In this document: piece after piece, positions 9,595-17,431 of the stretch | How positions within the stretch are numbered: the first letter of the stretch is position 1 | Layout of the letters: every line of letters begins with the position of its first letter | Source: Actinomycetes bacterium | GTDB taxonomy: Bacteria; Actinomycetota; Acidimicrobiia; Acidimicrobiales; RAAP-2 | Direction: 5' to 3' | Assembly (NCBI GenBank): GCA_021791845.1 | Contig: JAJYVT010000003.1 | Location: 27,334 to 91,333 of the forward strand | Length of the DNA: 64,000 nt | Notes under the pieces: model-generated | The model's input: the letters and a program-made list of their open reading frames with translations, nothing else | The model's database searches: none | Told to the model about the DNA's origin: nothing | Made by a program: the position numbers and the translations under genes

Positions 9595-10046
9595 GAGTAG
9601 TAGCGGAAGACCACCTGGGCGGCGCAGGACGGCTTGGGGGCGTCGCGCACCTCGACCGTGACGTCGATGGCGACCTGGATCCCGCCGGCGACGTCCTCCA
9701 CCGACGCGAGCGTGGCGCCGAGCCGCACGTCCGAGCCGGCCGGCACCGGGGCCGGGAAGCGGACCCGGTTGCAGCCGTAGTTCACGCCGAAGGCCACGCC
9801 CTGGACCCGCACGACCTGGCTCAGCAGCATCGGCACCAGGGAGAGGGTGAGGTAGCCGTGGGCGATGGTGGTGCCGAAGGGGCCCGCCTTCGCCCGCTCC
9901 CGGTCCACGTGGATCCATTGGTGGTCACCGGTGGCGTCGGCGAAGCGGTCGATGCGCTCCTGGTCGACGGCCACCCAGTCGCTGTACCCCAGGTGCTGGC
10001 CGACCAGGCCGCGGAACGCCTCGAGCCCGTCGATGGTGGTGGTCAC
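9591..10046 (-). CDS. MaoC-like (R)-specific enoyl-CoA hydratase
   Basis: 151 residues with a single hot-dog domain of the MaoC/NodN type. The hydratase motif is seen as DRFADATGDHQWIHVD with GPFGTTIAHGYLTLSL. N-terminal starts of this type (GLEAFRGLVGQHLG) are common in the NodN subgroup. It probably hydrates short or medium enoyl-CoA thioesters. Its gene lies 11 bases after the membrane protein gene and overlaps menG, so it shares the menaquinone operon, though no role in that pathway is established. Confidence 0.85.
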   Translation of the reverse strand: MTTTIDGLEAFRGLVGQHLGYSDWVAVDQERIDRFADATGDHQWIHVDRERAKAGPFGTTIAHGYLTLSLVPMLLSQVVRVQGVAFGVNYGCNRVRFPAPVPAGSDVRLGATLASVEDVAGGIQVAIDVTVEVRDAPKPSCAAQVVFRYYS

Positions 10047-10057
10047 GGGGTCGCGGC

Positions 10058-10411
10058 CTACCGGAACCAGATGCGCTCGTAGTGCCGGCTCTCGGGATGC
10101 AGCAGGAGCACGACGAGGATGCCGGCGAAGAGCAGGTTCAGCAGCCCGCCGAGGCTGCCGCCGACGACGAGCGCCGCCACCTCCGCCAGCAGGTAGAGGC
10201 AGGCGAGCACCACCCCGCCCCAGTAGGCCCACCGCTTCTCGTTGGCAATGCCGAAGGCGGCACCCGCCAGCAGCACGAACACCACCAGTAGCGGCTGCAT
10301 GCCGAGGACGAGCGTGTAGACGAGCGCCAAGGCGGCGTTCAGGTAGGAGAACAGCACGGCGCCCTGGAGCGTCTGGGGCTGGCTCGGGTTGGTCCACCGA
10401 CGTTGGGGCAC
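10058..10411 (-). CDS. Small integral membrane protein, function unknown
   Basis: 117 residues, first gene of the maoC-menG-menF operon. Four hydrophobic helices occupy most of it, roughly residues 16-40, 42-60, 64-85 and 88-106, and it ends in a short charged tail (HPESRHYERIWFR). No family is recognised. GTG 10411 has a CAGAAT box ending six bases upstream, so the message is probably leaderless. Position suggests a link with quinone or lipid metabolism, but this is only context. Confidence 0.65.
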   Translation of the reverse strand: MPQRRWTNPSQPQTLQGAVLFSYLNAALALVYTLVLGMQPLLVVFVLLAGAAFGIANEKRWAYWGGVVLACLYLLAEVAALVVGGSLGGLLNLLFAGILVVLLLHPESRHYERIWFR

Positions 10412-10417
10412 GGTTCC

Positions 10418-10423
10418 ATTCTG
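10418..10423 (-). promoter_or_regulatory. -10 box for the men operon (leaderless)
   Basis: CAGAAT on the minus strand, six bases before GTG 10411; it diverges from TACAGT at 10453-10458. Confidence 0.4.
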
Positions 10424-10452
10424 CCAGGCCGCACCGGCGGGGGTGACATCGC

Positions 10453-10458
10453 TACAGT
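10453..10458 (+). promoter_or_regulatory. -10 box for the VIT-family gene (leaderless)
   Basis: TACAGT ends six bases before GTG 10465. Confidence 0.5.
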
Positions 10459-10464
10459 CGTCGC

Positions 10465-11178
10465 GTGGCTCCCGACGCCGCCGCCCACGAGGAGGGCCAC
10501 CACCGGAACGTCCAGTCCGGGGGGGCGCGCGCCGCCGTCTTCGGCATCAGCGACGGCCTGGTCACCAACGTGTCGCTCATCCTCGGGGTGGCCGGGGCCC
10601 ACCCCGCTGGGACCTTCGTGCGCCTCACCGGGCTCGCCGGCCTGGTGGCCGGCGCCTTCTCCATGGCCGCCGGCGAGTACGTGTCCATGCAGGCCCAGCG
10701 CGAGCTCTTCCAGCGCGAGCTCGAGGTCGAGGCCCAGGCGCTCCGCCAGAGCCCGGTGGCCGAGCACGAGGAGCTGGTCATCATCTACGAGCGCCGCGGG
10801 CTCGAACCCGCCCTGGCGCGGGAGCTGGCCGACCGCATGATGCGGGACCCCGCCACCGCCCTCGAGACCCATGCCCGGGAGGAGCTCGGGATCGACCCGC
10901 AGTCCCTCGGTTCGCCGGTGCTGGCGGCGATCAGCTCCTTCGCCATGTTCGCGGTGGGGGCGTTGCTCCCGCTGCTGCCGTGGCTCGTGTCCCGCGGGAA
11001 CGGGGCGCTCGTCGCCTCGGTGATCGTGGGGGCGGTCGCCGCCCTGGCGGTCGGGACGACCCTCGGGGCGCTCACCGGTCGCTCGATCGCGCGCAGCGCC
11101 GTGCGGCAGCTCGCGGTGGCAGCCCTGGCCGCCGCGGTGACCTACGGGATCGGTCGCGCCGTCGGCGCGACGGCGTGA
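10465..11178 (+). CDS. VIT1/CCC1-family iron/manganese transporter
   Basis: 237 residues. Family hallmark GISDGLVTNVSLILGVAGA forms the first helix and GLVAGAFSMAAGEYVSMQAQ the second. A charged cytoplasmic segment (about residues 75-150, Glu-rich) corresponds to the metal-binding domain, and three hydrophobic helices follow. Members move Fe2+ or Mn2+ out of the cytosol, in bacteria probably as efflux. Monocistronic, leaderless start at GTG 10465. No iron regulator site is evident. Confidence 0.88.
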   Translation: MAPDAAAHEEGHHRNVQSGGARAAVFGISDGLVTNVSLILGVAGAHPAGTFVRLTGLAGLVAGAFSMAAGEYVSMQAQRELFQRELEVEAQALRQSPVAEHEELVIIYERRGLEPALARELADRMMRDPATALETHAREELGIDPQSLGSPVLAAISSFAMFAVGALLPLLPWLVSRGNGALVASVIVGAVAALAVGTTLGALTGRSIARSAVRQLAVAALAAAVTYGIGRAVGATA

Positions 11179-11185
11179 GCTCCCG

Positions 11186-12181
11186 TCAGCCCGCCCCGGC
11201 GCCCGCCCTCGGTGCCACCTCGGCCTCGTACGCCGTCTCACGGTGGTGCTCGGCGAACCCGAGCGACCGGTAGAGGGTGAGGGCGGCGACGTTGGCGCCC
11301 TCCACGTAGAGCATCGCCTCGGGGACGCCACGGGTGGCCAGGTGGTCCAGGCCGGCGACGGTCAGGGCCCGGCCGAGGCCGCGACCCTGGAAGTCGGGGT
11401 CGACCGCGATGACGTAGATCTCGCCCACCACGGGGGTGCGGTGCACCTTGGTCCAGCAGAACCCGGCGATGCGGTGGTCCACCTCGTGGATGAGGAACCC
11501 GCCGGGGTCGAACCACGGCGCCTGCTCCCGGCGCTCGAGATCGGCGAGCGTCCACGCACCTTGCTCCGGGTGGTGGGCGAAGGCCCGGCGGTTCACCTCC
11601 AGCCACGCCTCCTCGTCGCGTCCGGGATGGAAGGGGCGGAGCTGCAGTGGCCGGTCCTGCGCCCGCGGCCCCGCCTCGACAGGCAGCGGGGCGCGGAGCT
11701 GGAGGAGGTCGCGTGCGGGCTCGAGCCCCCGCGCCGCGATCCAGGCCGGCGGGCCGGCGCCGTTGCCGCGGACCCAGACGGTGATGCGCCCGCCACCGGC
11801 CGCCGCCACGGTCTCGAGGGCCGCCCCGAGCAGCGCCCCCTCCGACGTCCCGGCGGGGTGGCGGCGGGCGGGATGGACGGCCATCTCGAGCGTCCAGTGC
11901 CCCCGGCCGTGCCCGCGCCCGGGCTCGAGGACGTGCTCGAGGACGGCGTAGCCGGCGAGGGCGGCGCCGTGGGCGCGGTCGCCCCGCAGGAGCAGGGCGC
12001 GGGCGGAGGCGGAGGTGGAGGCGGAGGACCGGGGACCGACGTCGAGCCGGGCGCGCTCGGAGATGCTCGGGTACCCGTCGGCTTCTTCGGTCGCGGTCAG
12101 GAGGTCGGCGACGTGGTTGGCGTCCACCGTCCCGATCGAGTCCACCACCTCGACGCGCGTGCCGGTCCGGGGCGTCGTCAC
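11186..12181 (-). CDS. mshD: Mycothiol synthase
   Basis: Acetylates the cysteine amine of Cys-GlcN-Ins with acetyl-CoA, the last step of mycothiol synthesis. 331 residues, two tandem GNAT domains. The C-terminal one carries the acetyl-CoA loop DFQGRGLGRAL (residues 263-273) and the MshD-specific pieces NRRAFAHHPEQGAW, WFDPGGFLIHEVD and FCWTKVHRTPVVGEIYVIAVD. The N-terminal domain is degraded, as is usual. GTG 12181 follows a TAGCCT box by six bases. Marks the organism as a mycothiol-producing actinobacterium. Confidence 0.93.
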   Translation of the reverse strand: MTTPRTGTRVEVVDSIGTVDANHVADLLTATEEADGYPSISERARLDVGPRSSASTSASARALLLRGDRAHGAALAGYAVLEHVLEPGRGHGRGHWTLEMAVHPARRHPAGTSEGALLGAALETVAAAGGGRITVWVRGNGAGPPAWIAARGLEPARDLLQLRAPLPVEAGPRAQDRPLQLRPFHPGRDEEAWLEVNRRAFAHHPEQGAWTLADLERREQAPWFDPGGFLIHEVDHRIAGFCWTKVHRTPVVGEIYVIAVDPDFQGRGLGRALTVAGLDHLATRGVPEAMLYVEGANVAALTLYRSLGFAEHHRETAYEAEVAPRAGAGAG

Positions 12182-12187
12182 GGCAGC

Positions 12188-12193
12188 AGGCTA
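12188..12193 (-). promoter_or_regulatory. -10 box for mshD (leaderless)
   Basis: TAGCCT on the minus strand, six bases before GTG 12181. Confidence 0.5.
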
Positions 12194-12257
12194 TCGGCGG
12201 ACGGCGCCGGTGCCGGCGCTCGGCACCGGGTGGCCGGAGGTGGGAGGACGCGGGAAG

Positions 12258-12263
12258 TAGCGT
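12258..12263 (+). promoter_or_regulatory. -10 box for nth (leaderless)
   Basis: TAGCGT ends eight bases before ATG 12272; it diverges from mshD. Confidence 0.5.
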
Positions 12264-12271
12264 CGCCGGCG

Positions 12272-13006
12272 ATGGCAAGGCCGCGGAGCCTGAAGGGACG
12301 CGCCACCGTGGTCGCCGCCCGGCTGGCCGAGCTCTATCCCGGGACGGCGACCGAGCTGTGCGCGCTCGAGCACCGGGACCCGTTCGAGCTCCTCGTGGCG
12401 ACCATCCTGTCGGCGCAGACCACCGACGCGCGGGTGAACCTCGTCACGCCGGCCCTCTTCGCCGAGTACCCCGACGCCGCCGCGCTGGCTTCTGCCGACC
12501 CGGACCACCTCGAGGACCTCATCCGCTCGACGGGGTTCTTCCGCGCCAAGGCCCGGAGCCTGCTCGGGATGGCGCAGGCCCTCGCCGACCGGTTCGACGG
12601 CCAGGTGCCGCCGGCGATGGCGGACCTCGTGACCCTGCCCGGCGTGGGGCGCAAGACGGCGAACGTCGTGCGAAGCGTGGCCTTCGGGGAGCCGGGGCTG
12701 CCGGTGGACACCCACGTGGGGAGACTGGCCCGGCGCCTCGGGCTCACCGAGTCGGAGGACCCGGAGGTGGTCGAGCGGGACCTCGACGCCCTCGTTCCCC
12801 CGGCCGGCCGCGGCGCCTTCAGCCTGCGCCTCATCCTCCACGGGCGGGCGGTCTGCACGGCGCGCCGGCCACGCTGCCCGACATGCGTGCTCGCCGACGT
12901 GTGCCCCTCGGCCCGGTTGGACGCTCCGGTGGTGCCGGCCGGCTCCCGTCGAAGCGCCCGGGCGGGCGGGAGACCGGGTGCCGCCGGGGGTCGGCGCCGC
13001 GCCTGA
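12272..13006 (+). CDS. nth: Endonuclease III (DNA glycosylase/AP lyase)
   Basis: Base-excision repair enzyme for oxidised pyrimidines. 244 residues. The helix-hairpin-helix LPGVGRKTANVV holds the Schiff-base lysine K128; the catalytic aspartate is D146 in PVDTHVGRLARRLGL. The [4Fe-4S] ligands are C195, C202, C205 and C211 (spacing 6-2-5). The last ~30 residues are a basic low-complexity tail. Single gene with its own leaderless promoter. Confidence 0.95.
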   Translation: MARPRSLKGRATVVAARLAELYPGTATELCALEHRDPFELLVATILSAQTTDARVNLVTPALFAEYPDAAALASADPDHLEDLIRSTGFFRAKARSLLGMAQALADRFDGQVPPAMADLVTLPGVGRKTANVVRSVAFGEPGLPVDTHVGRLARRLGLTESEDPEVVERDLDALVPPAGRGAFSLRLILHGRAVCTARRPRCPTCVLADVCPSARLDAPVVPAGSRRSARAGGRPGAAGGRRRA

Positions 13007-13146
13007 GGTCCCCGGGCGCGAGGCCTGCCCCACAGCCCTGCGACGTGCGTTGCGGTGTGGGCCGGCACGATGCGCACCTCACGGCCCGGCCGGCTTCCGG
13101 GCTCGGTGGGTGGGCGAAAGCGATGGACGAAAAAAAGTTGTCAAAC

Positions 13147-13178
13147 GCAATTGCGCGCACTCGGATGCGTTGTAAGAT
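13147..13178 (+). promoter_or_regulatory. Promoter with palindrome over the -35 region
   Basis: TTGCGC (13151-13156) and TAAGAT (13173-13178), spacer 16. The perfect palindrome CGCAATTGCG (13147-13156) covers the -35, and AACGCA/TGCGTT arms flank it. The surrounding ~60 bases are markedly AT-richer than the rest of the window. The likely transcript starts near 13185. Confidence 0.5.
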
Positions 13179-13184
13179 GCCTGA

Positions 13185-13280
13185 GGAACCGGTTCCCGCC
13201 ACCTGGTTCCACCGAGCGGTGTGCCGGGATCCGCCGCCTGGCCCGCTCGCACGACGGCGCCCTTCCGGGGGCGCCGTCGT
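13185..13280 (+). ncRNA. Candidate small RNA
   Basis: The gap 13007-13333 holds no convincing gene. It has a good promoter, then about 100 bases that can fold, ending in a strong hairpin. GGAACC at 13185-13190 can pair with GGTTCC at 13191-13196 or at 13205-13210. No start codon with a ribosome site is present. An alternative is a long leader for the antitoxin gene at 13334, but the hairpin and the separate -10 at 13322 argue against that. No known RNA family is recognised. Confidence 0.35.
13251..13280 (+). terminator. Hairpin terminator, no T-tract
   Basis: Perfect 12-bp stem, 13251-13262 with 13269-13280, six-base loop TTCCGG. It separates the candidate RNA from the toxin-antitoxin-like pair. 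Confidence 0.55.
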
Positions 13281-13304
13281 CGCGTCGGCGCGTGTTCCCC
13301 GTCC

Positions 13305-13327
13305 GGTAGTACTAGAGGTGCTACCAT
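13305..13327 (+). promoter_or_regulatory. Promoter/operator of the RHH-PIN pair
   Basis: TACCAT (13322-13327) ends six bases before GTG 13334. Just upstream lie the palindrome TAGTACTA (13307-13314) and GGTAG/CTACC arms (13305-13309, 13321-13325), a layout typical of autorepression by ribbon-helix-helix antitoxins. Confidence 0.5.
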
Positions 13328-13333
13328 GGCGGC

Positions 13334-13603
13334 GTGGTGACGAAGCGATCGGTCTCCCTCTCCGACGACGTGGCTCGGGCGGTCGAGGTGGCCGCCAAGG
13401 AGGACGGCGTCTCGTTCAGCGCGTGGCTCTCCGCAGCGGCCGAGCGTCAGCTGTTGGTGCGTCAGGGGTTGCGGGGCGTCGCGGCATGGGAGTCCGAGTC
13501 GGGCACGCTCACGGCCGAGGAGATCGCGGCCGGCGAGGCGCTCCTCGGCCGCCTCCTGTCGGGCGTCTCGGGCATGGCCTCTCGTGTCCGGCGGCGCCAG
13601 TGA
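13334..13603 (+). CDS. Ribbon-helix-helix antitoxin-like protein
   Basis: 89 residues. The N-terminal TKRSVSLSDDVARAVEVAAKE is a typical RHH beta-strand and first helix; the rest (ESESGTLTAEEIAAGEALL) resembles the toxin-binding tail of VapB-type antitoxins. GTG 13334 or 13337 is the start. The next gene begins ten bases after the stop. It likely binds the palindromes in its own promoter. Confidence 0.75.
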   Translation: MVTKRSVSLSDDVARAVEVAAKEDGVSFSAWLSAAAERQLLVRQGLRGVAAWESESGTLTAEEIAAGEALLGRLLSGVSGMASRVRRRQ

Positions 13604-13613
13604 GGGCGGGTCG

Positions 13614-14006
13614 GTGAGCGGGCGGGACGGGCTGGTCTACGGGGTGGGCGCCTTGCGCGCCGCCGCCCACGGCGACCGCATGGTGTGGGCGCTGCACCGG
13701 GCGGCGCTCAGCTTCGGCGTGGTCCCGGTCGTCACCGTCGGCGCCGTGGCCGAGGCCTACCGGACCGTCGGGCGGGGCGACCGGCTGGACGCCTTCCTGG
13801 CCGGCACCGAGGTGGAGCCCCTGGCCCGGGAGGGCGCGCAGTCGACCGGGGAGCTGGCGGCGCGGGCCGGCACCGCCGACCTGGTGGCGGTCTCGACGGC
13901 GGAGGCCGCCCACCGGCGCAACGCCGCCGTCATCAATTCACGGCAGGCGTCCCTGCGGACGGCCGCCGTCGTGCTCGGGCACGATCTCGTGCAGTACGCC
14001 GTGTGA
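13614..14006 (+). CDS. VapC-like PIN-domain protein, catalytically degenerate
   Basis: 130 residues with the overall pattern of actinobacterial VapC toxins (LVYxxGAL..GDRMVWALHRAAL..VVPVV..VAE..R and AGTADLV). Of the metal-binding acids only E47 and D89 remain. The first aspartate of the VYD motif is G10, the aspartate of the usual VVDA is A92, and that of the usual TSD is R110. Ribonuclease activity is therefore doubtful. It follows the RHH gene in the usual antitoxin-toxin order. It may be an inactivated toxin, a co-repressor or a decoy. Confidence 0.7.
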   Translation: MSGRDGLVYGVGALRAAAHGDRMVWALHRAALSFGVVPVVTVGAVAEAYRTVGRGDRLDAFLAGTEVEPLAREGAQSTGELAARAGTADLVAVSTAEAAHRRNAAVINSRQASLRTAAVVLGHDLVQYAV

Positions 14007-14028
14007 GCTGACACACCGGCGCGCTGGC

Positions 14029-14259
14029 TCAACGTCGGCGCTCCTCGCTCGCTGCCCGTTCCAGCCGGCGCAGCGCGCCGGCGAGCCCCCGCTCGACGGA
14101 GAACAGGTCGGCGGCGAGGTCGGCGTCGTCGCCGTCCCGGGCCTGCTCGGCCAGCGCGGTCACCCGGCGGCTCACGTCGGACAAGGTCGAGGTGATCGAG
14201 GACAGCTCGGCTCGTACGGCGGACATGGCCGCGATGATGCCCCGTGCCGTGCCGGCCAT
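14029..14259 (-). CDS. Small helical protein, unknown
   Basis: 76 residues if started at ATG 14259, or 65 from ATG 14226. Heptad-like sequence (ELSSITSTLSDVSRRVTALAEQA) predicts a coiled coil; the rest is charged helix. It converges with the PIN gene and lies upstream of hisD on the opposite strand. No family recognised, and no clear promoter or ribosome site. Confidence 0.45.
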   Translation of the reverse strand: MAGTARGIIAAMSAVRAELSSITSTLSDVSRRVTALAEQARDGDDADLAADLFSVERGLAGALRRLERAASEERRR

Positions 14260-14350
14260 GCGCGCCCGGCGCACCGCCGCCGCCGCGGGGCGCCACCGGA
14301 GCCCGGTGTCCTCGCCCGCAACCCCGTCCGGGGCGCTCCGGGCACGCCGG

Positions 14351-14356
14351 TAGCAT
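14351..14356 (+). promoter_or_regulatory. -10 box of the his operon
   Basis: TAGCAT, nine bases before GTG 14366 of a six-codon ORF and 23 bases before the hisD ATG. Confidence 0.45.
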
Positions 14357-14365
14357 CGGGGCCTC

Positions 14366-14386
14366 GTGCACGGCTGGCCATGCTGA
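14366..14386 (+). CDS. Leaderless micro-ORF overlapping hisD
   Basis: GTG followed by codons for H-G-W-P-C and TGA. The stop lies seven bases inside hisD, whose ATG is at 14380 in another frame. The spacing from TAGCAT fits a leaderless start. hisD itself has no Shine-Dalgarno sequence, so re-initiation from this ORF could supply its ribosomes. One histidine codon is too few for classical attenuation. Confidence 0.35.
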   Translation: MHGWPC

Positions 14387-15732
14387 CCCGGATCGACGTG
14401 CGGGGTCGCCAGGAGGTGGAACTGGCGGCCCTCCTGCCGCGCCCGGCGGAACCGGGGAGCGACGTGCGGGCGGCGGTGGCGGCCATCCTCGACCGGGTGC
14501 GGCGCGAGGGCGACGCCGCGCTGCGGGCGCTGACGTCGGAGCTCGACGGAGTGGACGTGGCGCAGGCCCGGGTCCCCGGCCGCGAGGTCGAGGCGGCGTT
14601 GCGCCGGGTGCCCGGCGACCTGCGCGCCGCGCTCGAGCTGGCACATCGCAACATCACGGCGTACCACGCGCACGAGGCGCCGGCTCCGGGTGACTACGTG
14701 GACGACGGGCTCCGCGTTCGCCATCTCGTGCGCCCGGTCGACCGGGCCGGCTGCTACGCCCCGGGAGGCCGGGCCCGCTATCCGTCGAGCGTCCTCATGT
14801 GCGCCGCTCCGGCACGGGTCGCCGGCGTGGGCGAGGTCGTGCTGTGCGTCCCCCCGGGTCGCGACGGGCGTGTCGACGACGCCACGCTGGCCGCCGCCGC
14901 CGTCGCCGGGGTGGACGAGGTCTACGCGGTGGGCGGCGCCCAGGCGGTCGCGGCGATGGCCTACGGCACGCAGTCGATCCGTCCCGTGGACGTGATCGTG
15001 GGCCCGGGCAACCGCTACGTCGCCGAGGCCAAGCGCCAGGTGTCGGGGGCCGTCGGCGTGGCGGCCGCCTTCGCCGGACCGTCCGAGGTGGTCGTCGTCG
15101 CCGGGCCGGAGACGCCGGCCGACTACGCCGCCGTGGACCTGGCGGTGCAGGCCGAGCACGGCCCCGACGGGCTGGCGTGGCTCCTCACCTGGACACCGGG
15201 GAAGGCCGAGGAGGTGGAGGCGGCGCTCGCCCGCATCGTCCAGGCGTCACCGCGCCGGGCCGACCTGGAGTCCACGTTGGGGTCCCACGGGTACACGTGC
15301 CTGGTCGACGACGTCGCCCAGGCGCTCGCCGTGGCCAACGTCGTCGCCCCCGAGCACCTGGAGCTGCTGCTCGACGACGCCGAGGCGCAGCTCGACAGGG
15401 TACGGGCCGCCGGCGCCGTGTTCTGCGGGCCGCTCTCGCCCGCCAGTCTGGGCGACTACGTGGCCGGGCCGAACCACGTGCTGCCGACCGACCGGACGGC
15501 GCGCTTCGCCTCGGCCCTGCGGGCCGACGACTTCCGGCGGCATATCCACGCCGTCAGCGTCGACGCCCGTGCGCTGGGCGCGCTGGCTCCCCACGTGGCC
15601 GTCCTGGCCACGACCGAGGGCCTGCCGGCCCACGCCGAGTCGGTGCGCATCCGCACCGAGGGGCCGCCCACCTCCGGCGAGCCGGGCCCCGGCGGACCGG
15701 GCCCCGGCGCCGGGGACGGGTCCCCACGGTGA
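14380..15732 (+). CDS. hisD: Histidinol dehydrogenase
   Basis: Zn-dependent oxidation of histidinol to histidine in two NAD-linked steps. 450 residues. Zinc ligands Q257, H260, D359 and H418, and the catalytic pair E325-H326 (APEHLE), all match the E. coli pattern. Other motifs: GPGNRYVAEAKRQV and GPNHVLPT. The stretch usually IDMPAGPSE reads VAAAFAGPSE, which I take as a subfamily variant. The last ~25 residues are a Gly/Pro-rich extension. First of six overlapping genes; its stop overlaps hisC (GTGA). Confidence 0.95.
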   Translation: MLTRIDVRGRQEVELAALLPRPAEPGSDVRAAVAAILDRVRREGDAALRALTSELDGVDVAQARVPGREVEAALRRVPGDLRAALELAHRNITAYHAHEAPAPGDYVDDGLRVRHLVRPVDRAGCYAPGGRARYPSSVLMCAAPARVAGVGEVVLCVPPGRDGRVDDATLAAAAVAGVDEVYAVGGAQAVAAMAYGTQSIRPVDVIVGPGNRYVAEAKRQVSGAVGVAAAFAGPSEVVVVAGPETPADYAAVDLAVQAEHGPDGLAWLLTWTPGKAEEVEAALARIVQASPRRADLESTLGSHGYTCLVDDVAQALAVANVVAPEHLELLLDDAEAQLDRVRAAGAVFCGPLSPASLGDYVAGPNHVLPTDRTARFASALRADDFRRHIHAVSVDARALGALAPHVAVLATTEGLPAHAESVRIRTEGPPTSGEPGPGGPGPGAGDGSPR

Positions 15733-16799
15733 GCGCGCTGATCCCGCGGCGGGAGCAGCTCGCCGCCATGGGCGCGTACCGCTCCGTGCAGCCCGACGTG
15801 CCCGTGCGCCTCAACACCAACGAGTCGCCGTTCCCGCCGCCTGCGGCGTGGCAGGAGGAGCTGACGTCGGCACTGCGTGCCGTCAGCTTCCACCGCTATC
15901 CCGATCGGGACGTCACGACGCTGCGCCAGGGGATCGCCGAGCTCCACGGCGTCACGCCGGCGGAGGTCTTCTGTGCCAACGGGTCCAACGAGGTGCTCCA
16001 GTGCCTCCTCCTCGCCTTTGGCGGCGTCGGGCGACGTGCCCTGTTGTTCGAGCCGACCTACGCGCTGCACGGCCACATCGCCCGGCTCACCGCGACCGAG
16101 GTGGCGGTGGGCGGGCGCGGCGCCGACCTGCGGATCGACGTCGTCGCCGCGGCCCGCCTCGTGGGCGAGCTGCAGCCCGACGTCCTCTTCGTCTGCTCGC
16201 CGAACAACCCGACCGGTCGGCTGGAGGACCCCGAGACGGTGACCGCCCTGGTGGCCCAGGCGCCGGGGCTCGTGGTGGTGGACGAGGCCTACGGCCAGTT
16301 CGCTCGATGGTCCGCCCTCGAGCTGCGGGGCGCGCAGGGTGCGGAGGGACTGGTCGTGGTGCGGACGTTCTCCAAGACGTGGGCCATGGCCGGCGCCCGG
16401 CTCGGGTACCTGGTGGCGCACCCCGACGTGGTGGACGGGTGCCGGGCCGCCGCCCTGCCCTACCACGTGTCGAGCCAGACGCAGCTGGCGGGAGTGCTTG
16501 CCCTGCGCCACCGCGAGGCGATGGAGGTGCGGGTCCGTCAGGTGGCCGAAGGCCGCGCCGCCCTCACGGCCGCGCTGGGATCCCTGGAGGTGGAGACCTG
16601 GCCGTCGGACGCCAACTTCGTCCTGTTCCGCCCCCGCCGCCGTGCCGCCGACGAGGTGTGGAAGGGGCTGCTCGCCGAGGGGGTGCTGGTCCGGGACTTC
16701 TCGACCGTGCCCGGTCTCGAAGGCTGCCTGCGCGTGACGGTCGGCACCGACGAGGAGAACCGGCGGTTCCTCGACGCCCTGGAAAGGATCCTGCAATGA
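15729..16799 (+). CDS. hisC: Histidinol-phosphate aminotransferase
   Basis: PLP enzyme converting imidazole-acetol phosphate and glutamate to histidinol phosphate. 356 residues. LNTNESPFPPP near the N-terminus, FANGSNE-like segment CANGSNEVLQ, CSPNNPTGR, VVDEAYGQF, and the PLP lysine K216 in TFSKTWAMAGARLGY. GTG 15729 is fixed by overlap with hisD; the stop overlaps hisB (ATGA). Confidence 0.95.
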   Translation: MSALIPRREQLAAMGAYRSVQPDVPVRLNTNESPFPPPAAWQEELTSALRAVSFHRYPDRDVTTLRQGIAELHGVTPAEVFCANGSNEVLQCLLLAFGGVGRRALLFEPTYALHGHIARLTATEVAVGGRGADLRIDVVAAARLVGELQPDVLFVCSPNNPTGRLEDPETVTALVAQAPGLVVVDEAYGQFARWSALELRGAQGAEGLVVVRTFSKTWAMAGARLGYLVAHPDVVDGCRAAALPYHVSSQTQLAGVLALRHREAMEVRVRQVAEGRAALTAALGSLEVETWPSDANFVLFRPRRRAADEVWKGLLAEGVLVRDFSTVPGLEGCLRVTVGTDEENRRFLDALERILQ

Positions 16800-17431
16800 C
16801 GACGGCCACCACCGCGCCGACCGGGGCCCCGAGCGGCGCCCCGCGTCGGGCCCACCGGCGCCGCGAGACCAAGGAGACGATGGTGGACGTCCGCCTGGCG
16901 GTCGACGGCGACGGGGCGGCGGCGGTCTCGACCGGGCTCCCGTTCTTCGACCACATGCTCGCCCAGCTGGGCCGCCATGCCGGCTTCGACCTCGACGTCA
17001 GGGCCGAGGGCGACCTCGAGGTGGACGCCCACCACACGGTGGAGGACGTGGGCATCGTCCTGGGCCAGTGCCTGGCCGAGGCGCTCGGCGACAAGGCCGG
17101 CGTGCGGCGGTTCGCCTCCGCGCTCCTGCCGCTGGACGAGGCCCTCGTCGAGGTGGCGCTCGATCTCTCCGGTCGCCCCTATCTCGCCTACGACGTGCCC
17201 TTCGCCCCCGACACGCCGGGGCTGGGCGCGCCTCCCTTCGACCCGCAGCTGGCCGAGGAGTTCTGGCGGGCCGTCGTGACCTCGGCCGGCATCACCCTGC
17301 ACGTCACCCGGCGCGCCGGCCGCAACACCCACCACGTGCTGGAGGCCGTCTTCAAGGGCGTGGCCCGGGCGCTGCGCGATGCCGGGCGCGTCGAGGGCCA
17401 CGGGGTGCCCTCCACCAAGGGCCGCCTGTGA
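16796..17431 (+). CDS. hisB: Imidazoleglycerol-phosphate dehydratase
   Basis: Mn-dependent dehydration of imidazoleglycerol phosphate. 211 residues, stand-alone (no phosphatase domain). Both halves of the metal site are seen: FFDHMLAQLGRH with DAHHTVEDVGI, and later GRNTHHVLEAVFKGVARAL. The first ~15 residues are a low-complexity lead-in. Overlaps hisC and hisH by four bases each. Confidence 0.95.
   Translation: MTTATTAPTGAPSGAPRRAHRRRETKETMVDVRLAVDGDGAAAVSTGLPFFDHMLAQLGRHAGFDLDVRAEGDLEVDAHHTVEDVGIVLGQCLAEALGDKAGVRRFASALLPLDEALVEVALDLSGRPYLAYDVPFAPDTPGLGAPPFDPQLAEEFWRAVVTSAGITLHVTRRAGRNTHHVLEAVFKGVARALRDAGRVEGHGVPSTKGRL

Noticed and set aside
13123..13330. Small ORF starting ATG GAC GAA AAA AAG
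   Set aside because: It has only a weak upstream GAAAG, continues through the terminator hairpin and the antitoxin in another frame, and becomes Arg/Pro-rich.
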